A DNA stretch of 64,000 nt, taken from UBA1732 sp045114235 (GTDB lineage Bacteria > Verrucomicrobiota > Lentisphaeria > Victivallales > UBA1829). The notes under the pieces were generated by a model. That model searched no databases. It saw only the letters and a list, made by a program, of their open reading frames with translations, and had not been told where the DNA came from. How positions within the stretch are numbered: the stretch's first letter is position 1; each line of letters opens with the position of its first letter. The DNA lies in the NCBI GenBank assembly GCA_045114235.1, contig JBGUKB010000078.1, positions 1-64,000 on the forward strand. The letters run 5' to 3'. Positions 55,401 to 62,629 of this stretch are shown here, piece after piece. A program made the translations under genes and the position numbers.

Positions 55401-56879
55401 GAGGACCTCGCGCAGCTCATTTACGACCTCCGCAACGCCAATCCGAAGGCGCGCATCTCCGTGAAGCTCGTTTCCGAACTCGGCGTCGGCACGGTCGCCG
55501 CGGGCGTCGCCAAGGCGCATGCCGACGTGGTGCTGGTCTCCGGCCACGACGGCGGCACCGGCGCGTCCCCGCTCACCAGCATCAAGCACGCCGGACTCCC
55601 GTGGGAACTCGGCGTGGCGGAAGCCCAGCAGACGCTCGTGCTGAACGGCCTGCGCGGCAAGATCAAGCTCCAGGTGGACGGCCAGCTGAAGACCGGACGC
55701 GACGTCGTCATAGCCGCCCTGCTCGGCGCGGAGGAATTCGGGTTCGCCACCACGATCCTCGTCTGCATCGGCTGCGTGATGATGCGCCAGTGCCACAGCA
55801 ACACCTGCCCGATGGGCGTCGCCACACAGGATCCCGAGCTCCGCAAGCGTTTCGCGGGCAAGCCCGAATACATCATCAACTTCCTGCGGTTCATCGCGCA
55901 GGAGGTCCGCGAATATCTCGCCGCGCTCGGACTGCATTCGCTGGAGGAGGCGTGCGGACGTTCCGACCTGCTCGAAACGAACCACGCGGTCGATTTCTAC
56001 AAGACCATCCGCCTCGATTTCGGCAAGATCTTCGAACGGGTCAAGGGCGGCGCGGTGCATTTCGACGCGAACGAAGCGCCGTACGAGCTCGTCAATTTCG
56101 ACCGCCGCGCCATCCTGCCGAAGCTGAAACTGAACGGCAAAAAGGAAAGCATTTCCGCCGTCATCACGAACTCCGACCGCACCGCGGGCGCGGAACTTGC
56201 CGGGATCGTGGCGGAGAAGTTCGGCGAAAACAAACTCGCCGAAGATACGATCCAGGTCAACCTCACGGGCGTCGCCGGACAGAGTTTCGGCGCGTTCCTG
56301 CCGAAGGGCGTCACGCTCCGCCTCGAGGGCGAGGCGAACGACTTCGTCGGCAAGGGCCTCTCCGGCGGCAAGATCGTGATCCGTCCGCCCGAAAACGCGG
56401 GCTACGACGCTGAGAACAACGTGATCGCCGGAAACGTGATCGGGTACGGCGGCACCTCCGGCAAGATCTTCCTCTACGGCATCGCGGGCGAACGCTTCGC
56501 CATCCGCAACAGCGGCATGACGCTCGTCGCCGAAGGCGTGGGCGACCACGGTTGCGAATACATGACCGGCGGCCGCGTGGTCGTGCTCGGACACGTGGGC
56601 GTGAACTTCGCCGCGGGCATGACCGGCGGCCTGGCGTACATCTACGACGAGAAGGGCCATTTCGACCTCAGCTGCAGCACGGACGGCATCGACCTGGAAA
56701 GCATCGAGTCCGGCACCGAAGCCGAGCATGAGCTCAAGTCCCTGCTGGAGGAATACTTCCACGAGACCGGAAGCAAGAAGGCCGCGCGCATGCTCTCCGA
56801 CTGGGAGCAGTACCGCCCGAAATTCGTCCGCATCTTCCCCGTCGAATACCGCAACGCGCTCGCACGCGCCGCCCGCTGA
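52464..56879 (+). CDS. gltB: Glutamate synthase large subunit
   Basis: 1,471 residues from ATG 52464, which has AAAGG 7 bases upstream; an ATG at 52446 lacks one. After a propeptide-like segment the class II glutaminase domain starts with nucleophile Cys in HDACGVGMVADL. Further blocks are the linker domain, the FMN/2-oxoglutarate synthase domain (SLGSLSPEAHETIAKAMN, GGEGGENAERFG, KPGEGGQLPGHKV, SGHDGGTGASPL), the 3Fe-4S Cys cluster (CIGCVMMRQCHSNTCPMG) and the C-terminal GXGXG beta-helix (GLSGGKIVIRPP, MTGGRVVVLG). It makes two glutamates from glutamine and 2-oxoglutarate with electrons from GltD. Expression from a sigma54 promoter ties it to nitrogen status. Confidence 0.97.
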   Translation: MEQQIFRQQPQGLYDPRQEHDACGVGMVADLNGRASHDIVKKGITILCRLMHRGAAGSDPETGDGAGLLLSMPDVFFRAKSGVKKLPEAGKYAVAMIFGGLGAEKDVEEVIRAEGGGVLGWREVPVVPEKIGRTARKNMPVIRQLFIDGKNFEDNAAFERKLFVMRRLIEKRKLDLYICSMSSRNIVYKGLLLATQLEQFYPDLDDELFRSRLAIVHQRYSTNTFPTWQLAHPFRYLAHNGEINTLRGNLNAMKAREHLLKSPLFGDDLAKLLPLIEPGQSDSASLDNMFELLVAAGRSPEHAMLMLIPQAWGAKYYMGRDVRGFFEYHSALMEPWDGPAAIAFSDGVNAGAILDRNGLRPARYTKCKDGLFVLASETGVLDIPAEDVELKGRLKPGEIILLDMENHRIVPDSEVKNRLARSKPYRRWVEENRLSVHGLFTDITASRPVEDLTAKQRFFGYTREDMDVILKPMAIQGKEPVGSMGNDAALAVLSERPQLLFQYFKQLFAQVTNPPIDPIREELVMSLMTYIGNKGNILDETPEHARLIKLRRPVLTDDELRQLQNFGVQGYHSHVLSCGFPAKSGEAALRDALKKLAEEAVAAAKAGEHILILSDRDLQQGQAAIPSLLSCSAVNRALVDAGLRPETGLIVQSGEVREVMHFALLLGYGATAINPYLALATVSALANSGAINLDPVTAASNYIKAVDKGLLKIMSKLGISTLRSYRSAQAFEAVGLNPEFLQEFLPGTASRVGGIGLAEIAHEAVLRASAAEAAESPLLPGGGQYRYRKDGEAHLWTPESLSTFRQAVQTGDYNKFKEYSRMIDDQAHHLCTLRGLFQFKKKRAISINDVESVESILKRFVSGAMSLGSLSPEAHETIAKAMNAVGAMSNSGEGGENAERFGTEFNSAIKQVASGRFGVTIEYLRNARDIQIKMAQGAKPGEGGQLPGHKVNEFVAKIRHAMPGVTLISPPPHHDIYSIEDLAQLIYDLRNANPKARISVKLVSELGVGTVAAGVAKAHADVVLVSGHDGGTGASPLTSIKHAGLPWELGVAEAQQTLVLNGLRGKIKLQVDGQLKTGRDVVIAALLGAEEFGFATTILVCIGCVMMRQCHSNTCPMGVATQDPELRKRFAGKPEYIINFLRFIAQEVREYLAALGLHSLEEACGRSDLLETNHAVDFYKTIRLDFGKIFERVKGGAVHFDANEAPYELVNFDRRAILPKLKLNGKKESISAVITNSDRTAGAELAGIVAEKFGENKLAEDTIQVNLTGVAGQSFGAFLPKGVTLRLEGEANDFVGKGLSGGKIVIRPPENAGYDAENNVIAGNVIGYGGTSGKIFLYGIAGERFAIRNSGMTLVAEGVGDHGCEYMTGGRVVVLGHVGVNFAAGMTGGLAYIYDEKGHFDLSCSTDGIDLESIESGTEAEHELKSLLEEYFHETGSKKAARMLSDWEQYRPKFVRIFPVEYRNALARAAR

Positions 56880-56897
56880 GAAAGGAGCAACCTGACT

Positions 56898-58277
56898 ATG
56901 ATCGAACGCATTCACGATATCTACCGCCCCGCGGACGAACGCGTCCGCGATTTCAACGAAGTCGAAGTACGCCTCGCCCCGGAGCAGGTCCGCGAGCAGA
57001 TGCTCCGCTGCCACAACTGCGGCGTCCCCTTCTGTCACGGCGCGGGCTGTCCGCTCGGAAATGTGATCCCCGACTTCAACAGCGCCGCCGCGGACGGCGA
57101 CTGGCTGGCCGCCTGGCGCATCCTCTCCGAGACCAGTTTCTTCCCCGAGTTCACCTGCCGCATCTGCCCCGCTTTGTGCGAAGGCGCCTGCTGCAACGGC
57201 GTCAACGACGACCCCGTGATGGTGCGCCAGTGCGAAAAAGTCATCGTCGAGACCGCCTTCGAAAACGGCTGGGTGAAGCCGGTCGTCCCCGCGGTCCGCA
57301 ACGGCAAGCGCATCGCCGTCGTCGGCAGCGGCCCGTCCGGCCTGTACGCCGCCGAGGCGCTGAACCGCGCAGGATTCAGTGTCAAGGTCTTCGAAGCGAA
57401 CCACAAGCCCGGCGGACTCCTCCGCTACGGCATCCCCGATTTCAAGCTCGACAAACGCATCATCGACCGCCGCATCTCCCTCATGCGCCAGGCGGGGATT
57501 GAATTCCAGACCGACTGCCGCATCGGGCTCGACGTCGCCGGGCAGTACCTGCTCCGCAACTACGACGCGGTCGTGCTCGCCACCGGCACCCCCTGCGCCC
57601 GCGACCTGAACATCCCCGGCCGCGACCTGGACGGCGTCCACTTTGCGCTCGAATTCCTGCAGGGACAGAACCGCGTGAACGACGGCGAGCTCCGCGCGCT
57701 CCCCGTCAGCGCGAAGGGCAAGCGCGTGCTCATCATCGGCGGCGGCGACACCGGCAGCGACTGCGCCGGGACCGCGATCCGCCAGGGTGCGGCGAGCGTG
57801 AAGCAGGTCGAAATCATGCCGATGCCGCCCGAGACGCGTTCCGCGTCCACTCCGTGGCCCGCCTGGCCGTGGATGCTCCGCACCAGCTCCAGCCACAAGG
57901 AAGGCTGCGAGCGCGAATGGAACGTGGCGAGCGACCGGTTCCTCGGCGAAAACGGCGTCCTGACCGGGGTCGAGGTGCATTCCGTCAAGTGGGAGACCAC
58001 GCCCGAAGGCAAACCGCTGAAGCCCATCGCGGTCGAAAACTCCACACGCGTCATCGAAGCCGACCTGATCCTGCTCGCCATGGGCTTCACCGGAGCCGAC
58101 CCGAAGGGACCCGCCGCCGATCTCAAGCTCAAATTGACGCCGCGCAACGGCCTGATCGCCGATCCCGAACGCCGCGTCTACACAGTGGGCGACTGCACCA
58201 CAGGCGCTTCGCTCGTGGTCCGCGCGATGGCGGACGCGAAGAAGACGGTTCAGGAAATCATCCGCGATTTAGCATGA
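56898..58277 (+). CDS. gltD: Glutamate synthase small subunit
   Basis: 459 residues, 18 bases after gltB with AAGGAG as ribosome site, so one operon. The N-terminal Fe-S domain has Cys motifs CHNCGVPFCHGAGCPLGN and CRICPALCEGACC. The FAD-binding Rossmann motif is VVGSGPSGLYAAEALNRAG and the NADPH-binding motif is VLIIGGGDTGSDCAGTA. The C-terminal FAD contact is VYTVGDCTTGASLVV. It oxidises NADPH and passes electrons to GltB. A tryptophan-rich stretch PWPAWPWMLRTSSSHKEGCE is a family feature. Confidence 0.97.
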   Translation: MIERIHDIYRPADERVRDFNEVEVRLAPEQVREQMLRCHNCGVPFCHGAGCPLGNVIPDFNSAAADGDWLAAWRILSETSFFPEFTCRICPALCEGACCNGVNDDPVMVRQCEKVIVETAFENGWVKPVVPAVRNGKRIAVVGSGPSGLYAAEALNRAGFSVKVFEANHKPGGLLRYGIPDFKLDKRIIDRRISLMRQAGIEFQTDCRIGLDVAGQYLLRNYDAVVLATGTPCARDLNIPGRDLDGVHFALEFLQGQNRVNDGELRALPVSAKGKRVLIIGGGDTGSDCAGTAIRQGAASVKQVEIMPMPPETRSASTPWPAWPWMLRTSSSHKEGCEREWNVASDRFLGENGVLTGVEVHSVKWETTPEGKPLKPIAVENSTRVIEADLILLAMGFTGADPKGPAADLKLKLTPRNGLIADPERRVYTVGDCTTGASLVVRAMADAKKTVQEIIRDLA

Positions 58278-58334
58278 TTTGGCATGTTTCAGAGAGATTT
58301 GACGCGAAACACGAAAGGAGATGGTGTTTTCCTC

Positions 58335-58363
58335 TTGATAAAACACGACCGAACATGTATATT
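58335..58363 (+). promoter_or_regulatory. Promoter of the NifA-like regulator
   Basis: TTGATA (58335-58340), a 17-base spacer and TATATT (58358-58363). The start codon at 58372 lies 8 bases after the -10 box and there is no ribosome site, pointing to a leaderless transcript. No sigma54 site is present here. Confidence 0.7.
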
Positions 58364-58371
58364 ATATCATC

Positions 58372-59901
58372 ATGAATAATCTCGCCAATCCGCAACTCCT
58401 CGTCATTCAGAAGGTCAGCTCGGTCATCACCCGTGAACGCGATGTACAGGCGCTCCTCGAAAGCGTCCTCTCCATCCTCGAAAGCGACATGGGCATGATC
58501 CGGGGCACGTTCGCCCTGCTGTACGGCGATACCCTGAAGATTGAGGTCTCCTGCGGACTGGCGGAAACCGAGAAGAAGCTCGGCCACTACCGCATCGGCG
58601 AGGGCATCACCGGACACGTCGCCGAGACCGGGCACAGCCATGTGATCCCCGACATCAGGAGCGACAGCCGGTTCCTGAACCGCACGGGCGCACGGCATTA
58701 CACGGAACAGGTCGCATTCATCTGCGTCCCGCTGATCCACCACGAACACGTGATCGGCACGCTCTCCATCGACCGTCCCGTCCTCCCGGACACCGACCTC
58801 GACAGCGACGTCGCCTTCCTGGAGATCATCGCGAACATCACCGCCGACGCCGCGGCCGCCTGCGTAGAGATCCACGACGAACGCGAATCTCTCCTCGAAG
58901 AAAACCGCAAGCTCCGCAGCATGCTCCAAAAGGCTCCCGGCAAGATGATCGGCAATTGCCGCGAGATGCAGCTCGTTTACGAACAGCTCCAGCAAGTCGC
59001 CCCGTCCGACGCCACGGTCCTCATCCGAGGCGCGAGCGGCACCGGAAAGGAACTCCTCGCGCGCGCCATCGTGGAACTCTCCGGCCGCAAGGACAAGCCG
59101 TTCATCACGCTGAACTGCGCCGCCCTCCCGGAAAATCTCGTCGAAAGCGAGCTCTTCGGACACGAAAAAGGCGCGTTCACGGGCGCGGTCAGCCGCCGCA
59201 TCGGTCGCGCAGAAGCCGCAGACGGCGGCACGCTCTTCCTCGACGAGATCGGCGACCTGACCATGCAGACCCAGGTCAAACTCCTGCGTTTCCTCCAGGA
59301 ACGCACCTTCTCCCGCGTCGGCAGCAACGAGGAGCTGCATTCCAACGTGCGATTCCTCGCCGCCACCAGCCGCAACCTCGAGGAGCTGATGGAGAAGAAG
59401 CTCTTCCGCGAGGACCTGTACTACCGCCTGAACATCTTCCCCATCATGATGCCGCCCCTCGCCCAGCGCAAGAGCGACATCATCCTGCTCGCCGAATATT
59501 TCATCGAAAACCTGAACGTGAAGTACAATAAGGCGATCCGCAAGCTCTCGCCCGGCGCGATCCACCTGCTGATGAACTACAGCTGGCCCGGCAATGTCCG
59601 TGAGCTCGAAAACTGCATGGAGCGCGCCGTGCTCACCGCCACCGACGACTGCGTCCAGGCGCAGAACCTGCCGCCCTCGCTCCAGGCCGCCGGCGCGTCC
59701 TCCTCGGGATCGCCCGCCGCCGTGCTCGGCGACGATTCCTCCACGCTCGAAGTCCTGCTCGCCAACTACGAACGCCAAATCCTCCAGGACGCCATCCGCA
59801 AGAACGACGGCAATCTCTCCGCCGCCGGACGCAAGCTCGGCCTCTCCCCGCGCATGATGAACTACCGCATGAACCGCCTCGGCCTCAAAAAAGAGTCCTG
59901 A
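58372..59901 (+). CDS. NifA-like sigma54-dependent transcriptional activator
   Basis: 509 residues. The N-terminal GAF domain (about 10-170) includes LGHYRIGEGITGHVAETG, typical of NifA. The AAA+ domain has a Walker A variant GASGTGKE (220-227), the sigma54-contact loop GAFTGA (267-272), Walker B GTLFLDEIGD and the R-finger region. A Ser/Ala/Gly linker without the Cys motif of oxygen-sensitive NifA leads to a Fis-type helix-turn-helix (NLSAAGRKLGLSPRMMNYRM). It hydrolyses ATP to open sigma54 promoters; both sigma54 promoters in the window flank this gene (gltBD upstream, glnK-amtB downstream), so these are its likely targets. No nif genes are present, so a general nitrogen role is inferred. 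Confidence 0.92.
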   Translation: MNNLANPQLLVIQKVSSVITRERDVQALLESVLSILESDMGMIRGTFALLYGDTLKIEVSCGLAETEKKLGHYRIGEGITGHVAETGHSHVIPDIRSDSRFLNRTGARHYTEQVAFICVPLIHHEHVIGTLSIDRPVLPDTDLDSDVAFLEIIANITADAAAACVEIHDERESLLEENRKLRSMLQKAPGKMIGNCREMQLVYEQLQQVAPSDATVLIRGASGTGKELLARAIVELSGRKDKPFITLNCAALPENLVESELFGHEKGAFTGAVSRRIGRAEAADGGTLFLDEIGDLTMQTQVKLLRFLQERTFSRVGSNEELHSNVRFLAATSRNLEELMEKKLFREDLYYRLNIFPIMMPPLAQRKSDIILLAEYFIENLNVKYNKAIRKLSPGAIHLLMNYSWPGNVRELENCMERAVLTATDDCVQAQNLPPSLQAAGASSSGSPAAVLGDDSSTLEVLLANYERQILQDAIRKNDGNLSAAGRKLGLSPRMMNYRMNRLGLKKES

Positions 59902-59903
59902 CG

Positions 59904-59945
59904 CCCGGTTCAATCAAGCTCTAGTTGGGGCACTTTTTTCTTTTA
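59904..59945 (+). terminator. Possible terminator of the regulator gene
   Basis: A weak stem (GCCC..CAA with TTGGGGC, with a 4-base bulge) is followed by ACTTTTTTCTTTT, right after the stop codon and convergent with the next gene. Confidence 0.4.
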
Positions 59946-60470
59946 AAATAAATCCGCCGCCTTTTTCACCGGGAGGATGAGGGCGAACTCGTAGTCGGGG
60001 TCGGCGGGGGTGCCGGGGGAATAGCTCTCGATGTCGATGCCGAGGCCATGATATTCCGGGTGGTTTTTCAGCCAAACGCCGTATGCGGCGGTATAAAGCT
60101 CCTGCAGAGAGTTCGACAGCGCGCCTTTGCGGCGGAATTCCGCCCAGTCGGATTCGGGGATCGTCAGGAGTTTCATGCCTTCCGGGACTGCGCCGCCCAG
60201 GTATTCGCCGCAGATCATGTATTCGAATTCATCCCGCCCCTCGCTTTGCAGACAGCGGCAGACGGCGTACTGGCCGATGCGGTTGTCGAACACGGCGTGT
60301 TCCTCCGGCGTTTCCGGCTTCATCGTCCGCAGCAGACGTTCGAACCGCTTCGAATACTGTTCGTTCCAGAACTCCGGGCACTTTGTAGGGCCCTCGTCGT
60401 GCCGGATGACGGTGGAGAAGCCGATGAATGTAAATTCGCTGCGATGCGTGACGACGGGCCGGATATCCAT
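59943..60470 (-). CDS. GyrI-like/AraC effector-binding-domain protein
   Basis: 175 residues from ATG 60470, preceded by AAGGAA 8 bases upstream; longer in-frame starts are unsupported. It is a single GyrI-like small-molecule-binding domain without a DNA-binding part: start RPVVTHRSEFTFIGFSTVIR, then EYMICGEYLGGAVPEGM, TIPESDWAEFRRKG, and the C-terminal strand DYEFALILPVKKA. Related domains bind hydrophobic drugs or inhibit DNA gyrase (GyrI/SbmC), or sense ligands in BmrR/Rob regulators. Its ligand is unknown. It sits between the regulator and glnK on the opposite strand and looks independent of the nitrogen genes. Confidence 0.8.
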   Translation of the reverse strand: MDIRPVVTHRSEFTFIGFSTVIRHDEGPTKCPEFWNEQYSKRFERLLRTMKPETPEEHAVFDNRIGQYAVCRCLQSEGRDEFEYMICGEYLGGAVPEGMKLLTIPESDWAEFRRKGALSNSLQELYTAAYGVWLKNHPEYHGLGIDIESYSPGTPADPDYEFALILPVKKAADLF

Positions 60471-60596
60471 GATTCGTTTCCTTGTTCGGGTTGAGGTGTT
60501 CAAAAACTCTAATAATGTACCGCCTGCCGGACACTTTGTCAACCCCCTGCCCCGCATTCCGCCTCAAAAACGCCCGTGGAAGCTGGAAGTCCTGTT

Positions 60597-60611
60597 TTAC
60601 ATTTTCTGTCA
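60597..60611. promoter_or_regulatory. Candidate activator site upstream of glnK-amtB
   Basis: TTACA-N5-TGTCA, one mismatch from the inverted repeat seen twice before gltB, centred about 72 bases before the sigma54 -24 element. A second half-site TGTAA lies at 60626-60630. Confidence 0.4.
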
Positions 60612-60675
60612 ACATATCAACTTTTTGTAAAACATTTCCGTCGTCATCTCCGGTCGTTTCGCCTGAAAATGTACT

Positions 60676-60692
60676 TTGGCACGGGATGTGCT
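60676..60692 (+). promoter_or_regulatory. Sigma54 promoter of glnK-amtB
   Basis: TTGGCACGGGATGTGCT matches the -24/-12 consensus with one deviation (GTGC for TTGC). The -24 half and spacer TTGGCACGGGAT are identical to those of the gltB promoter. Predicted start is near 60703. Confidence 0.88.
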
Positions 60693-60737
60693 AACCGTTC
60701 CGGCGTAACCTCAACATCCTTTCAGGAGAATCACGAC

Positions 60738-61079
60738 ATGAAACTGATCATCGCGTACATCCAGCCCGACCGGCTGAATCCCGTCAAGCAGGCGCTTTAC
60801 GCCCGCAGCATCTTCAAAATCTCCGTCACGAACGCGCTGGGCTGCGGCCAGCAGCGCGGATACGTCCACATGTGGCGCGGCGCGCTTCAGGAAGTCAACC
60901 TGCTGAAGAAGGTGCGCCTGGCGATCGCGGTCAACGACGAGTTCGTCGAGACGACCATCGAAGGCATTTGCGAAGGCGCGCGCACCGGACACATCGGCGA
61001 CGGCAAGATCTTCGTGCTCCCCATGGACGAGTGCATTCGCATCCGCACGGGCGAACGCGGCAAAGAGGCAATCGGATAA
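60738..61079 (+). CDS. glnK: PII nitrogen regulatory protein
   Basis: 113 residues from ATG 60738, which has AGGAG 10 bases upstream. PII fold: MKLIIAYIQPDRLNPVKQAL, B-loop EGARTGHIGDGKIFVLPMDE and a C-terminal IRTGERGKEAI segment. PII binds ATP/ADP and 2-oxoglutarate and blocks the ammonium channel when nitrogen is plentiful. The T-loop reads GYVHMWRGALQEV, so position 46 is Trp and position 51 is Gln: the Tyr51 uridylylated by GlnD is absent. Control is therefore probably by ligands only, as in other non-modified PII proteins. It is followed 27 bases later by amtB, the conserved glnK-amtB pairing. Confidence 0.93.
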   Translation: MKLIIAYIQPDRLNPVKQALYARSIFKISVTNALGCGQQRGYVHMWRGALQEVNLLKKVRLAIAVNDEFVETTIEGICEGARTGHIGDGKIFVLPMDECIRIRTGERGKEAIG

Positions 61080-61106
61080 CCCCGCAACATCGAAAGGAAT
61101 TCAATT

Positions 61107-62486
61107 ATGATGAACAAGATGATGACCGCGGCTCTGATGAGCCTCGTTTTCGTTGGAATGTGCGCCGGAGCCGAGGAAGCGGCGGAAGCCGTCGCCGAAG
61201 TAACCGTGGCAGCCGAATCAGTTCAGGAGGCCGCCGCGCCCGCGCCATCGACCGCCGACTATGCGATGTTCGCAGTCAACAACCTGTGGGTCATGGCGGG
61301 CGGCATGCTGGTCTTCCTGATGCACCTCGGATTCGCGTGCGTCGAGTCCGGCCTCGCCCGCGCCAAGAACTGCAACAACATCCTCTTCAAGAACACCATG
61401 ACCCCGGCGATCGGGTTCCTCTCCTACGCCGTCTGCGGCTTCGCGCTCATGTACCCCGGCGTGCACTGGATCTGGGAAAACTGGTTCGGGTTCGCCGGAT
61501 TCGGCCTGCACCTGCCCGCGGGCGATCCGATCGCGTACCACAACGGCGAATTCACCTACTGGACGGACTTCTTCTTCCAGGGCATGTTCGCCGCGACCGC
61601 CGCGACGATCGTGTCCGGCGCGGTCGCCGAACGCGTGAAGCTGACCAGCTACCTGATCTTCACTGCCATCTACGTGTCGGTCGTGTACCCGATCGTCGGC
61701 TCCTGGGGCTGGGGCGGCGGCTGGCTCGACGCCCTGCATTTCCACGACTTCGCCGGATCCACGTTCGTGCACAGTGTCGGCGGCTGGGCTGCCCTCTCCG
61801 GCGTGATCCTGCTCGGGCCGCGCATCGGCAAGTACGTCGACGGCAAGGTGATGCCCATCATGGGCCACAACATGCCGCTCGTGACCATCGGCGTCTTCCT
61901 GCTCTGGCTCGGCTGGTTCGGGTTCAACGGCGCGTCCACCCTGAACGCCGATCCGAGCAAGGTCAGCCTCGTGCTCGTGAACACCATGATCGCGGCCAGC
62001 GCGGCTGTCGTCTCCAGCATGCTCACCAGCAAGATCATGTTGCACCACCCCGACCTCTCCATGACCATGAACGGCTGCCTCGCCGGACTCGTCGGCATCA
62101 CCGCCGGCGCGGACTGCGTGAGCGTGGGCTCGGCGGTCATCATCGGCCTCATCGCAGGCGTCATCGTAGTCCCCGCCGTCGTGTTCTTCGACCGGCTCCA
62201 CCTCGACGACCCGGTCGGCGCGCTCTCCGTCCACCTGGTGAACGGCGTCTGGGGCACGCTCGCGGTCGGCATCTTCTCCGTCGTGCCGGAATACACGTTC
62301 AAGGTACAGCTCCTCGGCGCGGTGGTCGTCGGCGTCGTGTCCTTCGTATCCTCCTTCGCGATCTTCTTCGCCCTGAAGAAAATCTCCGGCATCCGCGTCA
62401 GCGAGGAGGAAGAACTCCGCGGCCTCGACCTCTGCGAACACGGCGGCGAAGCGTATCCCGGATTCCAGTTCTTCGTCAACATGTAA
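61107..62486 (+). CDS. amtB: Ammonium transporter
   Basis: 459 residues; AAAGGAA precedes the start. The N-terminus MMNKMMTAALMSLVFVGMCA is a cleavable signal, followed by an acidic/Ala-rich stretch, then about 11 membrane helices. Amt signatures: GFACVESGLARAKN, DFAGSTFVHSVGG with the first pore His, GWFGFNGAS and LSVHLVNGVWGTLAVG with the second pore His. The last ~30 residues are a cytosolic tail (GLDLCEHGGEAYPGFQ) that contacts PII. It conducts ammonium/ammonia across the inner membrane. Co-transcribed with glnK from the sigma54 promoter. The palindromic element begins at the base after TAA. Confidence 0.96.
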   Translation: MMNKMMTAALMSLVFVGMCAGAEEAAEAVAEVTVAAESVQEAAAPAPSTADYAMFAVNNLWVMAGGMLVFLMHLGFACVESGLARAKNCNNILFKNTMTPAIGFLSYAVCGFALMYPGVHWIWENWFGFAGFGLHLPAGDPIAYHNGEFTYWTDFFFQGMFAATAATIVSGAVAERVKLTSYLIFTAIYVSVVYPIVGSWGWGGGWLDALHFHDFAGSTFVHSVGGWAALSGVILLGPRIGKYVDGKVMPIMGHNMPLVTIGVFLLWLGWFGFNGASTLNADPSKVSLVLVNTMIAASAAVVSSMLTSKIMLHHPDLSMTMNGCLAGLVGITAGADCVSVGSAVIIGLIAGVIVVPAVVFFDRLHLDDPVGALSVHLVNGVWGTLAVGIFSVVPEYTFKVQLLGAVVVGVVSFVSSFAIFFALKKISGIRVSEEEELRGLDLCEHGGEAYPGFQFFVNM

Positions 62487-62535
62487 GAAGGGCAAGCCCT
62501 TCACTGCGGCAGTGCGCTCAGCTTCGCTTGCGCAC
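62487..62535 (+). repeat. REP-like palindromic element (locus 3)
   Basis: Directly after the amtB TAA: GAAGGGCAAGCCCTTC (62487-62502), then ACTGCGGCA, then GTGCGC (62512-62517) pairing with GCGCAC (62530-62535) around a loop containing GCTTCGCT. Compared with loci 1 and 2 the 16-base palindrome has changed on both arms together, so pairing is kept. Confidence 0.8.
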
Positions 62536-62553
62536 GGAGCTAAAACAAAATCA

Positions 62554-62589
62554 CCCCGGTCAGTTCAAAATGGCCGGGGCTTTCTTTTG
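62554..62589 (+). terminator. Terminator of glnK-amtB
   Basis: CCCCGGTCA (62554-62562) pairs with TGGCCGGGG (62571-62579) over an 8-base loop and is followed by CTTTCTTTTG. It lies beyond the palindromic element, as at locus 1. Confidence 0.85.
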
Positions 62590-62629
62590 TCAGGAAATGT
62601 AAATCAAGGCTGTTTTCAGGCGAAAACAT

